NCBI GenBank assembly: GCA_918807975.1
Contig: OU964932.1
Coordinates: 5,642,001 to 5,706,000, forward strand
Length of the DNA: 64,000 nt
DNA from: Aplidium turbinatum
Taxonomy: Eukaryota > Chordata > Ascidiacea > Aplousobranchia > Polyclinidae
Direction of reading: 5' to 3'
In this document: positions 1 to 11,050 of the stretch, one piece after another
Layout of the letters: the number at the start of each line of letters is the position of its first letter
How positions within the stretch are numbered: position 1 is the stretch's first letter
Translations under genes and position numbers: made by a program
Notes under the pieces: model-generated
Seen by the model: the letters and a program-made list of their open reading frames with translations, nothing else
Databases searched by the model: none
What the model was told of the DNA's origin: nothing

Positions 1-934
1 CAATCTGTAATATGATACTTGCACTGCTTGATCCTATTTAAGAGGAAACATTTTCACTGGATTCTACAAAAAAAATCTTAGCATAACATGTTGAAGTGTA
101 AAATCAAGAAAAGTCAAGTCCTTGGATAATATTGTCAAGTTTTTGACCTTTTTTCCATGTGAAACTTTCTTATTAGTGGTGGGCCGAATTGTTGTGGGCC
201 TTATGCTTCTGCTTGTTCATCTTTATGGAAAATCCGGCATTGCAAATGCCCTTAAATTGCAATATTTTTGCTTACCTCAAAAAGTGTTTGAAACTGTTTA
301 TCCTGTTGTACGTTGTGTTATCTTGCATCGTCTTGTCAATTAGGATTGGCTCCAGGATGCCCACATCAAACGTGATGCAGTGGGCACTCCTGAAGGTATT
401 GGTGGCGTCACGCAATACTTTCAGGATGGAGGTGTCTTTGTTTCCTCCACCACTGGAGCCCGCCATGAATGTCTGCAAGTAAAAATATATGTAAGTTTGT
501 AAGATATTTTACTCGTAGTGATGGTCTGTTAGGTTTGTACCATGCAGTCCACCGATGGAGCAGTCAAGGTGTTGGTTAAGTTTAATGTGGTATGAATATG
601 ACCACCCACAATGGTTAAGTAATACGTAGACCGCTTGTACTCTGTGGTGATAGCCTATATTTCTTACAAGGAATGTATTCCACAAAGTTTAACAGTTTTA
701 ATGAAGCCTTGAAAACTGGATGAGCCTTTGCCTATCACCTTCCTACATTCCGCGGATTTGCTCTGCAATGATAATGGGAAAAGAAGTATTTTCTACTGCA
801 GTAGTCTACTACTACTTCCGCTACTGCATAACTGTATGTTATGCATTGTTTATTAGGGTGGGGTGAACCAAAAATTTTGCTTTGTTTCGTTGATATTTCT
901 TGTGGAATAACATAAAACGACCAGAAACCGAATT
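1..934. repeat. repeat unit A, copy 1 (left end outside window)
   Basis: Matches 3,278-4,210 closely throughout; the first 112 bp also match 1,474-1,585. Contains an exon-like block on the minus strand (276-472). At 934 it changes abruptly to repeat unit B. Confidence 0.88.
276..472 (-). pseudogene. exon-like block, unrecognised protein
   Basis: 197 bp bounded by CTTGCAG acceptor and GTAAGC donor, open in one frame: TFMAGSSGGGNKDTSILKVL, then NTFRSAHCITFDVGILEPIL and INSFKHFLR. I do not recognise the family. The same block with intact borders recurs at 3,553-3,749, and partly at 4,960-5,152, where the donor GT has become AT. Repetition with kept splice sites suggests a gene piece carried by a repeat. 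Confidence 0.5.
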
Positions 935-1473
935 CAGTGCTGTTTACATTCACGCCAGTCTGGCATACGAGTTGCTAAACTGCATGCCTTTGCAAATCAA
1001 CCAGCATAAGCCATTACTATAAATATATTAGCTCATATGCAAAATATCAGATGAATAAAAAGGAAATGTTTATTGTGTGCTTACCATTAGATGAAGAGTT
1101 TATTTACATGGAGCGGGCCTCAAACTTGTTCTTATACGTCTTCGCCCAATTTCCAACGACGTCTTTCAGTTTGCTTAAATTTGAGACCTCTTCCGAGAAG
1201 AGGTCTTTATTTTATTCCGAAAAGAGGTCTTCATTTTGTAGAGAAAATACCTCACCAGATAATCATTCAAAACGTTTTACATATTGCACCACAGTATCGA
1301 AAACTCCTCTTGTTTGCAGACCTGTCTATACTTCCTGTTATATTCTGGCATGCATACTTTCTATTCTGGCATGCATAATACTTTCCGTGATAGATTCTTA
1401 ACAGTGAAGTGAAATGTGCTGCATTCAAGATATTTCTTTGCCTCTTTTAATTCTTTTGTCAGCTGTTCATTTT
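935..1473. repeat. repeat unit B, copy 1
   Basis: Begins CAGTGCTGTTTACATTCACG and is almost identical to 2,741-3,277, ending at the start of unit A in both places. It has near-tandem internal repeats AGAAGAGGTCT/AAAAGAGGTCT and TTCTGGCATGCATA (twice). The 116-codon plus-strand frame is conserved only because the copies are recent; no motif supports a protein. Confidence 0.85.
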
Positions 1474-1585
1474 CAATCTGTAATATGATACTTGCACTGC
1501 TTGATCCTATTTAAGAGGAAACATTTTCACTGGATTCTACAAAAAAATCTTAGCATAACATGTTGAAGTGTAAAATCAAGAAAAG
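1474..1585. repeat. repeat unit A, 112-bp fragment
   Basis: Matches 1-113 and 3,278-3,389 and breaks off at AAGAAAAG. Confidence 0.85.
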
Positions 1586-2740
1586 AAATTGTGGGGTGCA
1601 CTAAAAGTGACATTACCCAGTCCGAGCCTTACATCATGACAATAAACCTTGTTTATAGTTTTTATTCACTGGCTTATTTTGCTTGTCACATGCATAACAA
1701 AACCAAACAGAACTGTCTAACCTAGATGGTAATACCTACTGCCTACCTGGAACACGATTGTCTGGGTCCAAGGCGATGTTAGAGGGTGCTGCTTGTGCTT
1801 CTACTAATCTTATTATCTTACGAGGGTTTCCTTATTTCATTCCGCTATTGAGGATTGTCACCTTCTCTGCGCTGTTGTCAGCGTTGGTACAATTGTATGT
1901 CCGGCGGGCCATCTGCACTGAGTGGCTCATATGGCGGGCCAATTTATTTGCCATCTCTGGCCTTTGATCATGCACCTGCAACAGAAAATTGTTTGTGTGT
2001 GTGTAATGTAGGTTACACGGTGGGAGACTGGGAGTTGTTGTAACATTTTCCAGAAAAGTTCACGTAACACAACGTTTCAAAATTGAATCCCTGTTTTTAT
2101 CAGGTAGGCAAACGTTTTGGGTGGTGCTCAAATGTACGTTTACACATCAATGAAAACCAAACACTTGTCCAGTAAGAATTCCTGAAACCTTTCGCAGGAC
2201 ATTGCGAAAGGTGACCAAGGGCATTTTGTTTTCTCCATGGACTTCAGCAGACCTTCTGCAAAATAAGTTGCCAATATGCTGCACGCAACAACAAACAATC
2301 CTGCGAATACGCTGTATCCATCGTAAATATGCGTTGCTCTCAGCGCTTTACAAAGCAAGCAGACAGTGTTAGTGCAGACCTATAGAGGCACAGCCGAGTA
2401 CATTATTTCCCGGGATCCATTCAGTATCACTTTTGAAAGGTCTTTGATATTATACGAACCGGTATCGAAAACTGGAGGTTATCGAACCCATGCTCACAGA
2501 ATCAGAGGCAGACACTGGAACCACTAAGCTATAAAGCACTTTAACCAAATTGAATAAATACGAATAACATTTGAAATATTAGAAACGACTAAAGGTGATT
2601 GTATGAGCTTCTTTTTACAGTTTGTGAGCCACACGTTAACAGCGCTACCCAAAGCTTTATGCTACATTGTACGATAACAGGTTAGTTAGCAACACCCATG
2701 TTAGGTCGCTACATAGCGACGTCCACGTAACAACAAATCA
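1586..2740. other. spacer, no gene recognised
   Basis: About 1.15 kb. 1,722-1,840 matches 5,891-6,010 (CTGGGTCCAAGGCGATGTTAG in both, read in pieces). A small palindrome GTCGCTACATAGCGAC lies near 2,707. Otherwise nothing. Confidence 0.6.
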
Positions 2741-3277
2741 GTGCTGTTCACATTCACGCCAGTCTGGCATACGAGTTGCTAAACTGCATGCCTTTGCAAA
2801 TCAACCAGCATAAGCCATTACTATAAATATATTAGCTCATATGCAAAATATCAGATGAATAAAAAGGAAATGTTTATTGTGTGCTTACCATTAGATGAAG
2901 AGTTTATTTACATGGAGCGGGCCTCAAACTTGTTCTTATACGTCTTCGCCCAATTTCCAACGACGTCTTTCAGTTTGCTTAAATTTGAGACCTCTTCCGA
3001 GAAGAGGTCTTTATTTTATTCCGAAAAGAGGTCTTTATTTTGTAGAGAAAATACCTCACCAGATAATCATTCAAAACGTTTTACATATTGCACCACAGTA
3101 TCGAAAACTCCTCTTGTTTGCAGACCTGTCTATACTTCCTGTGATATTCTGGCATGCATACTTTCTATTCTGGCATGCATAATACTTTCCGTGATAGATT
3201 CTTAACAGTGAAGTGAAATGTGCTGTATTCAAGATATTTCTTTGCCTCTTTTAATTCTTTTGTCAGCTGTTCATTTT
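2741..3277. repeat. repeat unit B, copy 2
   Basis: Partner of 935-1,473 with only a few base differences, indicating recent duplication. Confidence 0.88.
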
Positions 3278-4268
3278 CAATCTGTAATATGATACTTGCA
3301 CTGCTTGATCCTATTTAAGAGGAAAAATTTTCACTGGATTCTACAAAAAAAATCTTAGCATAACATGTTGAAGTGTAAAATCAAGAAAAGTCAAGTCCTT
3401 GGATAATATTGTCAAGTTTTTGACCTTTTTTCCATGTGAAACTTTCTTATTAGTGGTGGGCCGAATTGTTGTGGGCTTTATGCTTCTGCTTGTTCATCTT
3501 TATGGAAAATCCGGCATTGCAAATGCCCTTAAATTGCAATAGTTTTGCTTACCTCAAAAAGTGTTTGAAGCTGTTTATCCTGTTGTACGTTGTGTTATCT
3601 TGCATCGTCTTGTCAATTAGGATTGGCTCCAGGATGCCCACATCAAACGTGATGCAGTGGGCACTCCTGAAGGTATTGGTGGCGTCACGCAATACTTTCA
3701 GGATGGAGGTGTCTTTGTTTCCTCCACCACTGGAGCCCTCCATGAACGTCTGCAAGTAAAAATATAAGTAGGTTTGTAACATATTTTAACTCATAGTGAT
3801 GATCTGTTAGGTTTGTACCATGCAGTCCACCGATGGAGCACTCAAGGTGTTGGTTAAGTTTAATGTGGTATGAATGTGACCACCCACAATGGTTAAGTAA
3901 TACATAGACCGCTTGTACTCTGTGGTGATAGCCTATATTTCTTACAAGGAATGTATTCCACAAAGTTCAACAGTTTTAATGAAGCCTTGAAAACTGGTAA
4001 ACGGTAACACAACAAGATGCCTCACTTTAAAGTCATCCAACACGTGTTGGTCAGATGAGCCTTTGCCCATCATCTTCCTACATTCCGCGGATTTGCTCCG
4101 CAATGATAATGGGAAAAGAAGTATTTTCTACTGCAGTAGCCTACTACTACTTCCGCTACTACATAACTGTATGTTATGCATTGTTTATTAGGGTAGGGTG
4201 AACCAAAAATTTTGCTTTGTTTCGTTGATATTTTTTGTGGAACAACATAAAACGACCAGAAACCGAAT
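3278..4268. repeat. repeat unit A, copy 2
   Basis: Partner of 1-934. It carries the extra block 4,000-4,055 (GATGCCTCACTTTAAAGTCA) absent from copy 1, and continues past the copy 1/unit B border at CCGAATT. Confidence 0.88.
3553..3749 (-). pseudogene. exon-like block, second copy
   Basis: Same 197-bp block as 276-472 with acceptor and donor kept and two or three codon changes, such as an MEGSSGGG start in place of MAGSSGGG. Confidence 0.5.
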
Positions 4269-4459
4269 TTGAGGAAATTTTGACCTTGGGAACCTACCCA
4301 CTTTTGGGGTTGAAAATTCTGCCTTTTTCAAAAAATATGCAAAACATGCTCATGAAAATTGAAATTTAAAAACATTTTTTTGGCTGTGTTCACTGCTCAA
4401 TATACTATAATGTTCAATATACTATTTTACATTGCACTAATAATGACTTGGACAAGTTT

Positions 4460-4830
4460 CTAATACAAGTTTGGTTTAGGTTTTGAGATAAACATGCAAT
4501 TTTTTCCAAAAATCGAATACCATTGCATTTTAATATAGGCAGCTGAAACGTGACCAGGGTTCACTGCTGTTGTGTCAAAACATAAGTTGACAACGGACTG
4601 TTTGCACTTCCATGAATGCAGACACTTGTAAGTGTGCAAAGCAATGATATCACCTGATGATTTATCTATTCCAAGAGTAGATCTTGCCACTCCCAATAGC
4701 TTTACTTCAGTAGCATTTCCAACCAACACAGGCAATCGTTCTTCCTTAACATTCTTGTTTGTGAGCGTTGGTACCTGCTTGCCATCCCAATGAAGCGTTG
4801 CAGCTGTTGGGGCAATCCAATTTTTTCTGC
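4460..4830 (-). pseudogene. transposase-like fragment with HWDGK and CFDTTA motifs
   Basis: One open minus-strand frame reads ATLHWDGKQVPTL, then ERLPVLVGNATEVKLLGVA, then SVVNLCFDTTAVNPGHVSAA. I recall uncharacterised invertebrate proteins with the same order HWDGK, LP-x-LVSG, KLLGVP and CFDTTASNTG, where the two Asp residues look like DDE-type catalytic positions. The frame ends at 4,460 and the C-terminal half is absent. The family has no name I can give with confidence. Confidence 0.6.
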
Positions 4831-4844
4831 TAGGTGCTGCTAGC

Positions 4845-4935
4845 AGTATATTTTTAGTATATTTAGCTATTTTTAGCTGTAGTATATTTTTTCTATACTA
4901 TATTTTTAGCTATAGTATATTTTTTCAATCCAATC
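4845..4935. repeat. AT-rich simple repeat
   Basis: Repeats of TATAGTATATTTTTAGC and close variants, partly self-complementary. Confidence 0.75.
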
Positions 4936-4959
4936 CAATTTTTTCTGCTAGTTCAGCTT

Positions 4960-5152
4960 AATGGATAATCCGGCATTGCAGATGCCCTTAAATTGCAATA
5001 TTTTTGCTTATCTCAAAAAGTGTTTAAAGCTATTTATCCTGTTGTACGTTTGTTGTCGTGCATTGTCTTGTCAATTAGGATGGGCTCCAGGATGCCCACA
5101 TCGAACGTGATGCAGTGGGCACTCCTGAAGGTATTGGTGACGTCACGCAATA
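4960..5152 (-). repeat. repeat unit A, third partial copy
   Basis: Matches 225-417, including most of the exon-like block. The donor reads ATAAGC instead of GTAAGC. Confidence 0.75.
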
Positions 5153-5199
5153 CCGAGGCATTTTTCTTTTCTTTGATCTTTAGTAGCTTTCTTGTTGTC

Positions 5200-5800
5200 A
5201 ACACCACCAAATGAGGCTGCTCTGTCTATAAAAGGCTGAAGCATTTAAGGAAGCAAGATTGTAAATAGTTAAAGGCTGGTCAGAGTAAGCATCAATGACT
5301 GACATGCAGAATTATAATAAGTTTTAAAAGGGCCATACACAACCCCATCTAACGGCTGCAATGAGGAGGAAATGTTATAATCGTGGCTCCATTGTCACAA
5401 GCTAACTCAGTCAATACTAGGGACAAATGGCTTTTGTGATTATCTATTACTAAAAGTGAACAGTTTGATTTCGAAGCAATCTTGAATTTTATGTATAAAC
5501 AATTCACTTGTCATCCAGCCTGATTGGCAAGCCAGACCCAAACTTCCATTAGGTGCATCACTCAGCATGAGGTTTATAATGAACACGAGGAAGGATATAA
5601 GCTAGTGGTATTGCTTGTCCAACAATATTTATACAGCAGCACATCGTTACTAATGTACCACGTTCATACGATGCTATTTGACCAACTTGCTTAGCATCTT
5701 TTTCGGCAACAACTCTTTGGGGCCTCTGAACAGTGGTTATGTCGGTCTCGTCAAGATTCCAAATGCTGTGAGGTTCCTAACTAAACCTCTTCAAAGCTTC
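5200..5800 (-). pseudogene. pogo/jerky-type DDE transposase fragment
   Basis: The minus strand reads WNLDETDITTVQRPQRVVAE, then QIASYERGTLVTMCC, then LPRVHYKP, and after frame changes SLQPLDGVVYGPFKTYYN. These are the DDE_1 domain blocks of pogo/Tigger/jerky transposases (NVDETGVTT, ERGTLVTM, LQPLDVGVYGP). The first catalytic Asp is present. Several stops and at least one frameshift show it is dead. The N-terminal DNA-binding part is not adjacent. Confidence 0.8.
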
Positions 5801-5890
5801 TTTAAGATTACACAGTGTAACAAAAAAAGAAAAAAAATCCTTGGGAAATAATTGCTATTTTCTGTTTGCTTTTGCAAAAAATTAAAAATC

Positions 5891-6160
5891 TAACCTAGAT
5901 GGCAATGCCTATTGCCTACTTGGGACAACATTGTCTGGGTCCAAGGCGATGTTAGAGGGTGTTGCTTGTGCTTCTACTAATCTTATCTTCTTGCGAGGGT
6001 TTATTTTTAAAGGAAATAACTTGTTTGTATTCCTCTCAAAAATTATCAGGCCCATTTTTCCGATCACTGTTGCGAAAATGGCAACTGCACAACAAGAAGT
6101 GATTCCTTGTCCTTGCATTTTATCAGTTGCACCCAGCGTTTTTTCTTCTTTTTGTTGCTT
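5891..6160. repeat. duplicated segment, no gene recognised
   Basis: 5,891-6,010 is a diverged copy of 1,722-1,840. The rest has no recognisable content. Confidence 0.6.
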
Positions 6161-7190
6161 GGAAATGTCCTTAAATAAACTCCTGCTGCATATATTCTTC
6201 TAAATACAGATATTGATAACAGCACAGCAGGGATCACTAAAATTTAAAATTTGTTGGTTATTTGTTACCCTAAATACGTTGTAGATTGTACTTTCCACTT
6301 CTCCAAACAAGAATTACTATTGATTAAGTTTGTAATCAAATCTGTGCCACTGCTCTTATAAGCATTGACAATTCTTTTTCGTTCTACAGGGAGAAATTAT
6401 TTAGGCAGCATTGCCTCTTTTTTCTTTGGCTCCTGTTGCCAAGCAGTCTCGTCGCACCACAGAAACTCGGGTCCATCAAGCCATCTGGACTTAACGATAA
6501 CGAGTTCATTCACAGACAGGCCTCTAGATGCTACATCTACAGGATTGAAATGCGTATTTTGGTGTCTCCATTGGCATGGCTCGGATTGTCGATGAATTTT
6601 TGCAAGTCTATTCTCTACAAACTTTGGAAAGCGCTTGCTTTTGTTGCATATACTTAGGCGCACAGCACAAAAGAACTCAAGCCTTTCCATACAGAAAGAC
6701 ACAGTGGACATCATTTTTTTCGTTGACAAGGCGCAGATATGAGACAGTGACATAGCCCTGACGAGAAGCATCAGAAAAATGATGCAGTTGGTATTTTTTT
6801 ACGTTGCCGAATTGCAACGGCTTTAAACAGCGTGGCAAAGTGACACTTTGCCTATCGGAAAATTGCATGAACCACTCCCTCCATTTGTCCACGTCAATTT
6901 AGGGAAATTCTGTATCCCATCCTAAGCCCTTTTTTATCAAGTCTTGCTGCAAAATGCGTGCAACAAGGATTCCGGAAGCTACGAACCCAAGGCAATCATA
7001 AAAAGTTGATAAGGCAGATAAAATGTTTCTTTGAGTGTATACACATCCTTTCATAACGTCTATAGCGTTGAAACCAAACTTATCATCCAACACTGACCAG
7101 CTCACTGCTAGCACACGCTTATTTTCTTCAAAATTACCTTTATTGAAATTCACAATTGACTTAGCTCGTTCTTCCTCCGGACACTAAAAT
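6161..7190 (-). mobile_element. BEL/Pao LTR-retrotransposon fossil fragment (pol)
   Basis: Minus-strand pol remnants of a BEL/Pao element. Seen are the pattern STFYDCLGFVASGILVARIL typical of the region after the reverse transcriptase and RFPKFVENRLAKIH with NPVDVASRG typical of its RNase H region. 6,170-6,290 and 6,625-7,170 match parts of the longer element at 19,283-23,792. No LTR adjoins it. It is a broken relic. Confidence 0.85.
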
Positions 7191-8128
7191 TATAATTTGT
7201 GTTGTGGAACCGGTTTTCTTTCATTAGGAGTCATCACCACAACTGAATCGAAACAAAAATATTACAGTAGCAGGGAAGTATCAGCACAACTAGCCCCAAA
7301 ACATTTTACATATTGAATAAATAAAAGTCACTTAATGTTCAAAACCTCCATTTCTTTGCTTTATTTTTTCTTTTTTACTTCATAGTTTTGGTGAATAGGC
7401 CAAATGCAGAAAATATTGCAACAATCACATACGGTACTAAAACTGTCCGTACACGCAGTAGTGAAAAGTAGAATAACTGAGATAGATTTTACAAGTAGGA
7501 ATAAGAAATGCTTATGTCGGTGAAATCTAGAACAAATGCTTCTATTACATCATCATGCAATCAATGCAGCAGAAATAGGTGACAAGGAATGGAAAACTAA
7601 AAAAATTTTGCTTTTGTTATTTCAACGTCTGGCATGAGCAAGTTGGATAGTCCTGCGGTTTCTGCTATAAGAAATACGCAGCGATTAAAAGCAAAAGTGT
7701 GGAAAACAGACAGACAGGCGGAAAACAAATTACATTAGGAAAAGGCAACTACATAACTACAAAAGAATCTGCACCACAGGGTACATGATAAATCTAGTAA
7801 ATGTTGAGGAGCCTGCGTGTCAAGATAATGTCAATTTATAAGCTTTCGGTAATAGATTTCTGTGTTTCAGTTGAGTGCATTACATTGTTTTGATGTAATG
7901 TTGATAAAGCAACTTTCTGCCCTGGTGCGTTGATCTAATACCGTAATTTGTTTCATTTTTCAAAAGTTTTGTTTCTGACTAGTTAATTCTGTGATGTTCT
8001 TTTAGCATGTGTGAACAAAGAGCTTACTTTACATCTTCCATATTTTTGACAGCTCAGCGCTGTTCTTTGACCCGGGATGCAATCTTAAAGATGTAATGAT
8101 GTAAGCTGAAATTGGCAAGATGTGTGTG
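7191..8128. other. no feature recognised
   Basis: About 940 bp, AT-rich, without a supportable ORF, repeat partner or terminal repeat in this window. Confidence 0.5.
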
Positions 8129-8129
8129 A

Positions 8130-8567
8130 CTAGCTCTGTACAATCCACTGCTTGAAAGAAATGTATTCATCCATGTCTTCAATTTTTTCACTCAGTATTT
8201 CTTCAACTTTGTCTAAGCCTGAACAGTTGGTACATCTTTGTAGTATGCACTCTTTATTTTCTAAGTCACAAACTGCTAGAGCTATCAAATCTTTATAGCT
8301 TTCTTCAATGGAAGCTGCATGCAACAACAAAACAACATTTTGATGAATAGTGCACACACACACTATGTGTACCAGATGTTCCAGCACAAACACACCACTT
8401 TGGACGCAGTAAGTAAAACTTGGAAAATCCCACCTTAATGTTTGGATGTTGAAGTTTAAATTCAACATAAAGCTCTCTTAGGGTACAAAGCAGCAGTCTT
8501 TTTTGTTCGTATTGATTTTTGCTGATACTGATACGATCTTTTATTCCTGGCATGATCCGGCTACATG
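8130..8567 (-). pseudogene. unclassified transposase-like gene fragment, copy 1
   Basis: Reads SRIMPGIKDRISISKNQYEQ, then LCTLRELYVEFKLQHPNI, then KVGFSKFYLLRPKWCV, and in the next frame SVCVCTIHQNVVLLLHAASI and CSGLDKVEEILSEK. The FSKF, LRPKWC and CVCTIHQNV blocks are shared by uncharacterised proteins that I recall from Hydra and other invertebrates, where a probable DDE domain follows. Here only the middle survives. It matches 10,371-10,797 and is fused at 8,567 to Gypsy-type gag sequence. Confidence 0.65.
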
Positions 8568-9450
8568 CGTCATTGTTTTGCTTAATTAGAAATGTATTGT
8601 CAGCGATTTCCGCCAGTTGATCTACTGTTTTATCTTGTAAATGCCCTGCTAAGGCGACGCGTACGTGACTAGGCATTTTTTGAACAAAAAGATTTAATAG
8701 TAATTTTTCGCTATCTCTACCAAAGTATCCAATCTGCCTAACGAGCGTTTTCATCTCGCCTAGGAGGGTGGAAGGTTTTTTATTGTCTAATTTTAGGTCG
8801 GTCAGCAGCAACTGCAGCTTTGACGCTGTAGTCTGTTCATAGTGGTTGATCAATGTTTTTCTCAGTTTAGTATAGGGATGTGTATCTCCATCGTCAAAGA
8901 TGTGGTGCACCAACGCGACCTGCTCCTCGTCAAGAAATTCCAAGGCGTTAGTGAACAGATGTTCTTCATTAGCTATATGGTTCGCTGCCGATTTTGGCTC
9001 AAGTATTTTGAACCACAGTTCTGGGTGTTTTGTGTAAAATTTTGGAAGCGATGTTTTTGCTCTTGTATTACTTAAATACAGCGATGAGTCGTTTCTAGAA
9101 GTAGAAAATGTTCCGCTTTCCGTATTAAAAATGCGTTGTTAAGTGCGGCGTTGGGGGGTTGGTTGAACCGCAGTCTCGACATCGGTGGCGGATCATGATT
9201 TCCCCGGCCTGATTCCGGTGAGCTGGTTGTCGCGTTTTCGGTGTTCATCTCCGTGTTTGCGGCCGAGTTGCGTGGTTGGGCGCTTAGTAAAGCGGTGGGC
9301 AGTTCAACAGCGGCCTCAGGCGAATTAGCGGGTGAATTAAAAAAAGATGTAGTGGCGTTTTCTGCGGAGAAAGTGGTCAAATTTTTGGGCATTCGAGGTA
9401 AAATTGTTTTGTTTTCTACCACCGTGACTGGGTCAGACTGGTGTCTCGTT
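8568..9450 (-). mobile_element. Ty3/Gypsy LTR-retrotransposon fossil fragment (gag)
   Basis: Minus-strand gag-like sequence. The upstream part is rich in Asn, Pro and Ala. The core has DTHPYTKLRKTLINHYEQ and DKTVDQLAEIADN, patterns of the capsid region of Gypsy-type elements in animals. Pol and LTRs were not recognised. It is a broken relic joined at 8,567 to another element. Confidence 0.75.
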
Positions 9451-9659
9451 CTTTGGTGGGCAAATGGAAAAAAATTTGCTAGTTGCTTTTAGAAAAGTGG
9501 ACATTGAATAGAAGTAGCCTAAATATAAAATATCAATACGTTACCGTTCTCTTGGTTTCTCTTTTGTACGTCTTTATTTCATACACAAGTAGCTACTTAC
9601 TTTGTAACCTTTAAGCTACCACTACCAGTTTCTACTGAAATAAAACCTTACAGAATGTT

Positions 9660-10356
9660 TTCTTGACTTGGTTGCTCTCAAGACCAAAAGAAAGATATCC
9701 GGATTACTACAAGGAGCAATACAACGTCACCATCACTGACCCCAGACAGCCTCTACTTCTTTCAAGACCAAGAAGGAAAGATTGGCTATCTGAAGCTGGC
9801 TTTTAGTTAAATTAAAAAAGGATAATTTAGGCTGCCTGTCTGTCTAGGGGTATGATTTGGCTACCTACAAAAGTTACACAAGTTAATTGGAATATTAGAT
9901 ATATTTGTTATAAATAAAATTACAAGTTCGGGAGTTGAAAAATATGTCTAGCCAATTTCGTTTGATCAACTGGTGTCAGAAGAGCGACATTCTCCAGTCG
10001 TGAATTTAACCTTCTCGTTCTGGCTTTCAGTCCGTTCGCTTTGCAAGTCTATTTCTGAGTGTCTGCATTTTTCAATTCCCGCTTATTTCATAATGTACCG
10101 GTAATACCTTTTTATCAGTAATAGCCTATCATGAGAGTTGTGAAGGCAAAACCGGTTACATAGTTATGTCGCTTTAGAAATACAGATGTGTTGAGCTGAA
10201 TTCCGTGTGACATTGGTTAAACAGGAAGCGTGACCGAAGCTTCGTGAGAACTTAGGTTTTGAATTTGCAGCGTTGAAATGCATTTTGCAATTCTGATAAG
10301 TTTTGGTTAAATGTTAAAATATAAATTTGTTGCTTAAAAACATGGTACATGTTACA
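9660..10356 (+). mobile_element. BEL/Pao fossil fragment: end of pol plus 3' LTR
   Basis: A short plus-strand pol end (about 9,675-9,806) runs into an LTR-like sequence (about 9,772-10,356) that matches the LTRs at 12,535, 19,283 and 23,300, with landmarks CTACCTACAAAAGTTACACA, CATAATGTACCGGT and ATGGTACATGTTACA. It is the only BEL copy here in plus orientation. A fossil. Confidence 0.75.
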
Positions 10357-10370
10357 ATTTCACTGATACC

Positions 10371-11050
10371 CACTGCTTGAAAGAAATGTATTCATCCATG
10401 TCTTCAATTTTTTCTCTCAGTATTTCTTCAACTTTGTCTAAGCCTGAACACTGAACAGTTGGTACATCTTTGTAGTATGCACTCTTTATTTTCTCAGTCA
10501 CAAACTGCTAGAGGTATCAAATCTTTATAGCTTTCTTCAATGGAAGCTGCATGCAACAACAAAACAACATTTTGATGAATAGCGCACACACACACACTAT
10601 GTGTACCACAAGTTTCAGCACTAACACACCACTTTGGACGCAGTGAGTAAAACTTGGAAAATCCCACCTTAATGTGTGGATGTTGAAGTTTAAATTCAAC
10701 ATAAAGCTCTCTTAGGGTACAAAGCAGCAGTCTTTTTTGTTCGTATTGATTTTTGCTGATACTGATACGATCTTTTATTCCTGGCATGATCCGGCTGTTT
10801 TCGTTGTTATTCTAATAGTAATAATCTTGAACCAATTTTTTAATATCATTGCATATAGTTTTTTTCTTTCTTGGTAGTGGCAATGAGAAAGCACCACTGG
10901 TGCTTTCCAAATGACAAGCATCTCTTACCATTCTGTCGCTGACTTGAAAAGTTTCTGAAACTTTTCCTGGACCAATTTTGAGGAGCCATAGTGACGACCT
11001 GAACTTTTTCTGCTTGAGTTGTTCTGTGATGATTTATTTTTTCTTTCATT
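10371..11050 (-). pseudogene. unclassified transposase-like gene fragment, copy 2
   Basis: 10,371-10,797 matches copy 1. Upstream, where copy 1 has gag sequence, this copy keeps what looks like the native N-terminal part: HHRTTQAEKVQVVTMAPQNW followed, with a frame change, by a helix-turn-helix-like stretch (VSDRMVRDACHLE). It starts 14 bp after the LTR end at 10,356. Frameshifts and an in-frame stop break it. Family unnamed. Confidence 0.65.

Noticed and set aside
1051-1401. 116-codon plus-strand ORF, repeated at 2,855-3,205
   Set aside because: Its near identity in the two copies reflects recent duplication of unit B. The product has no motif, and the frame runs through short DNA repeats.
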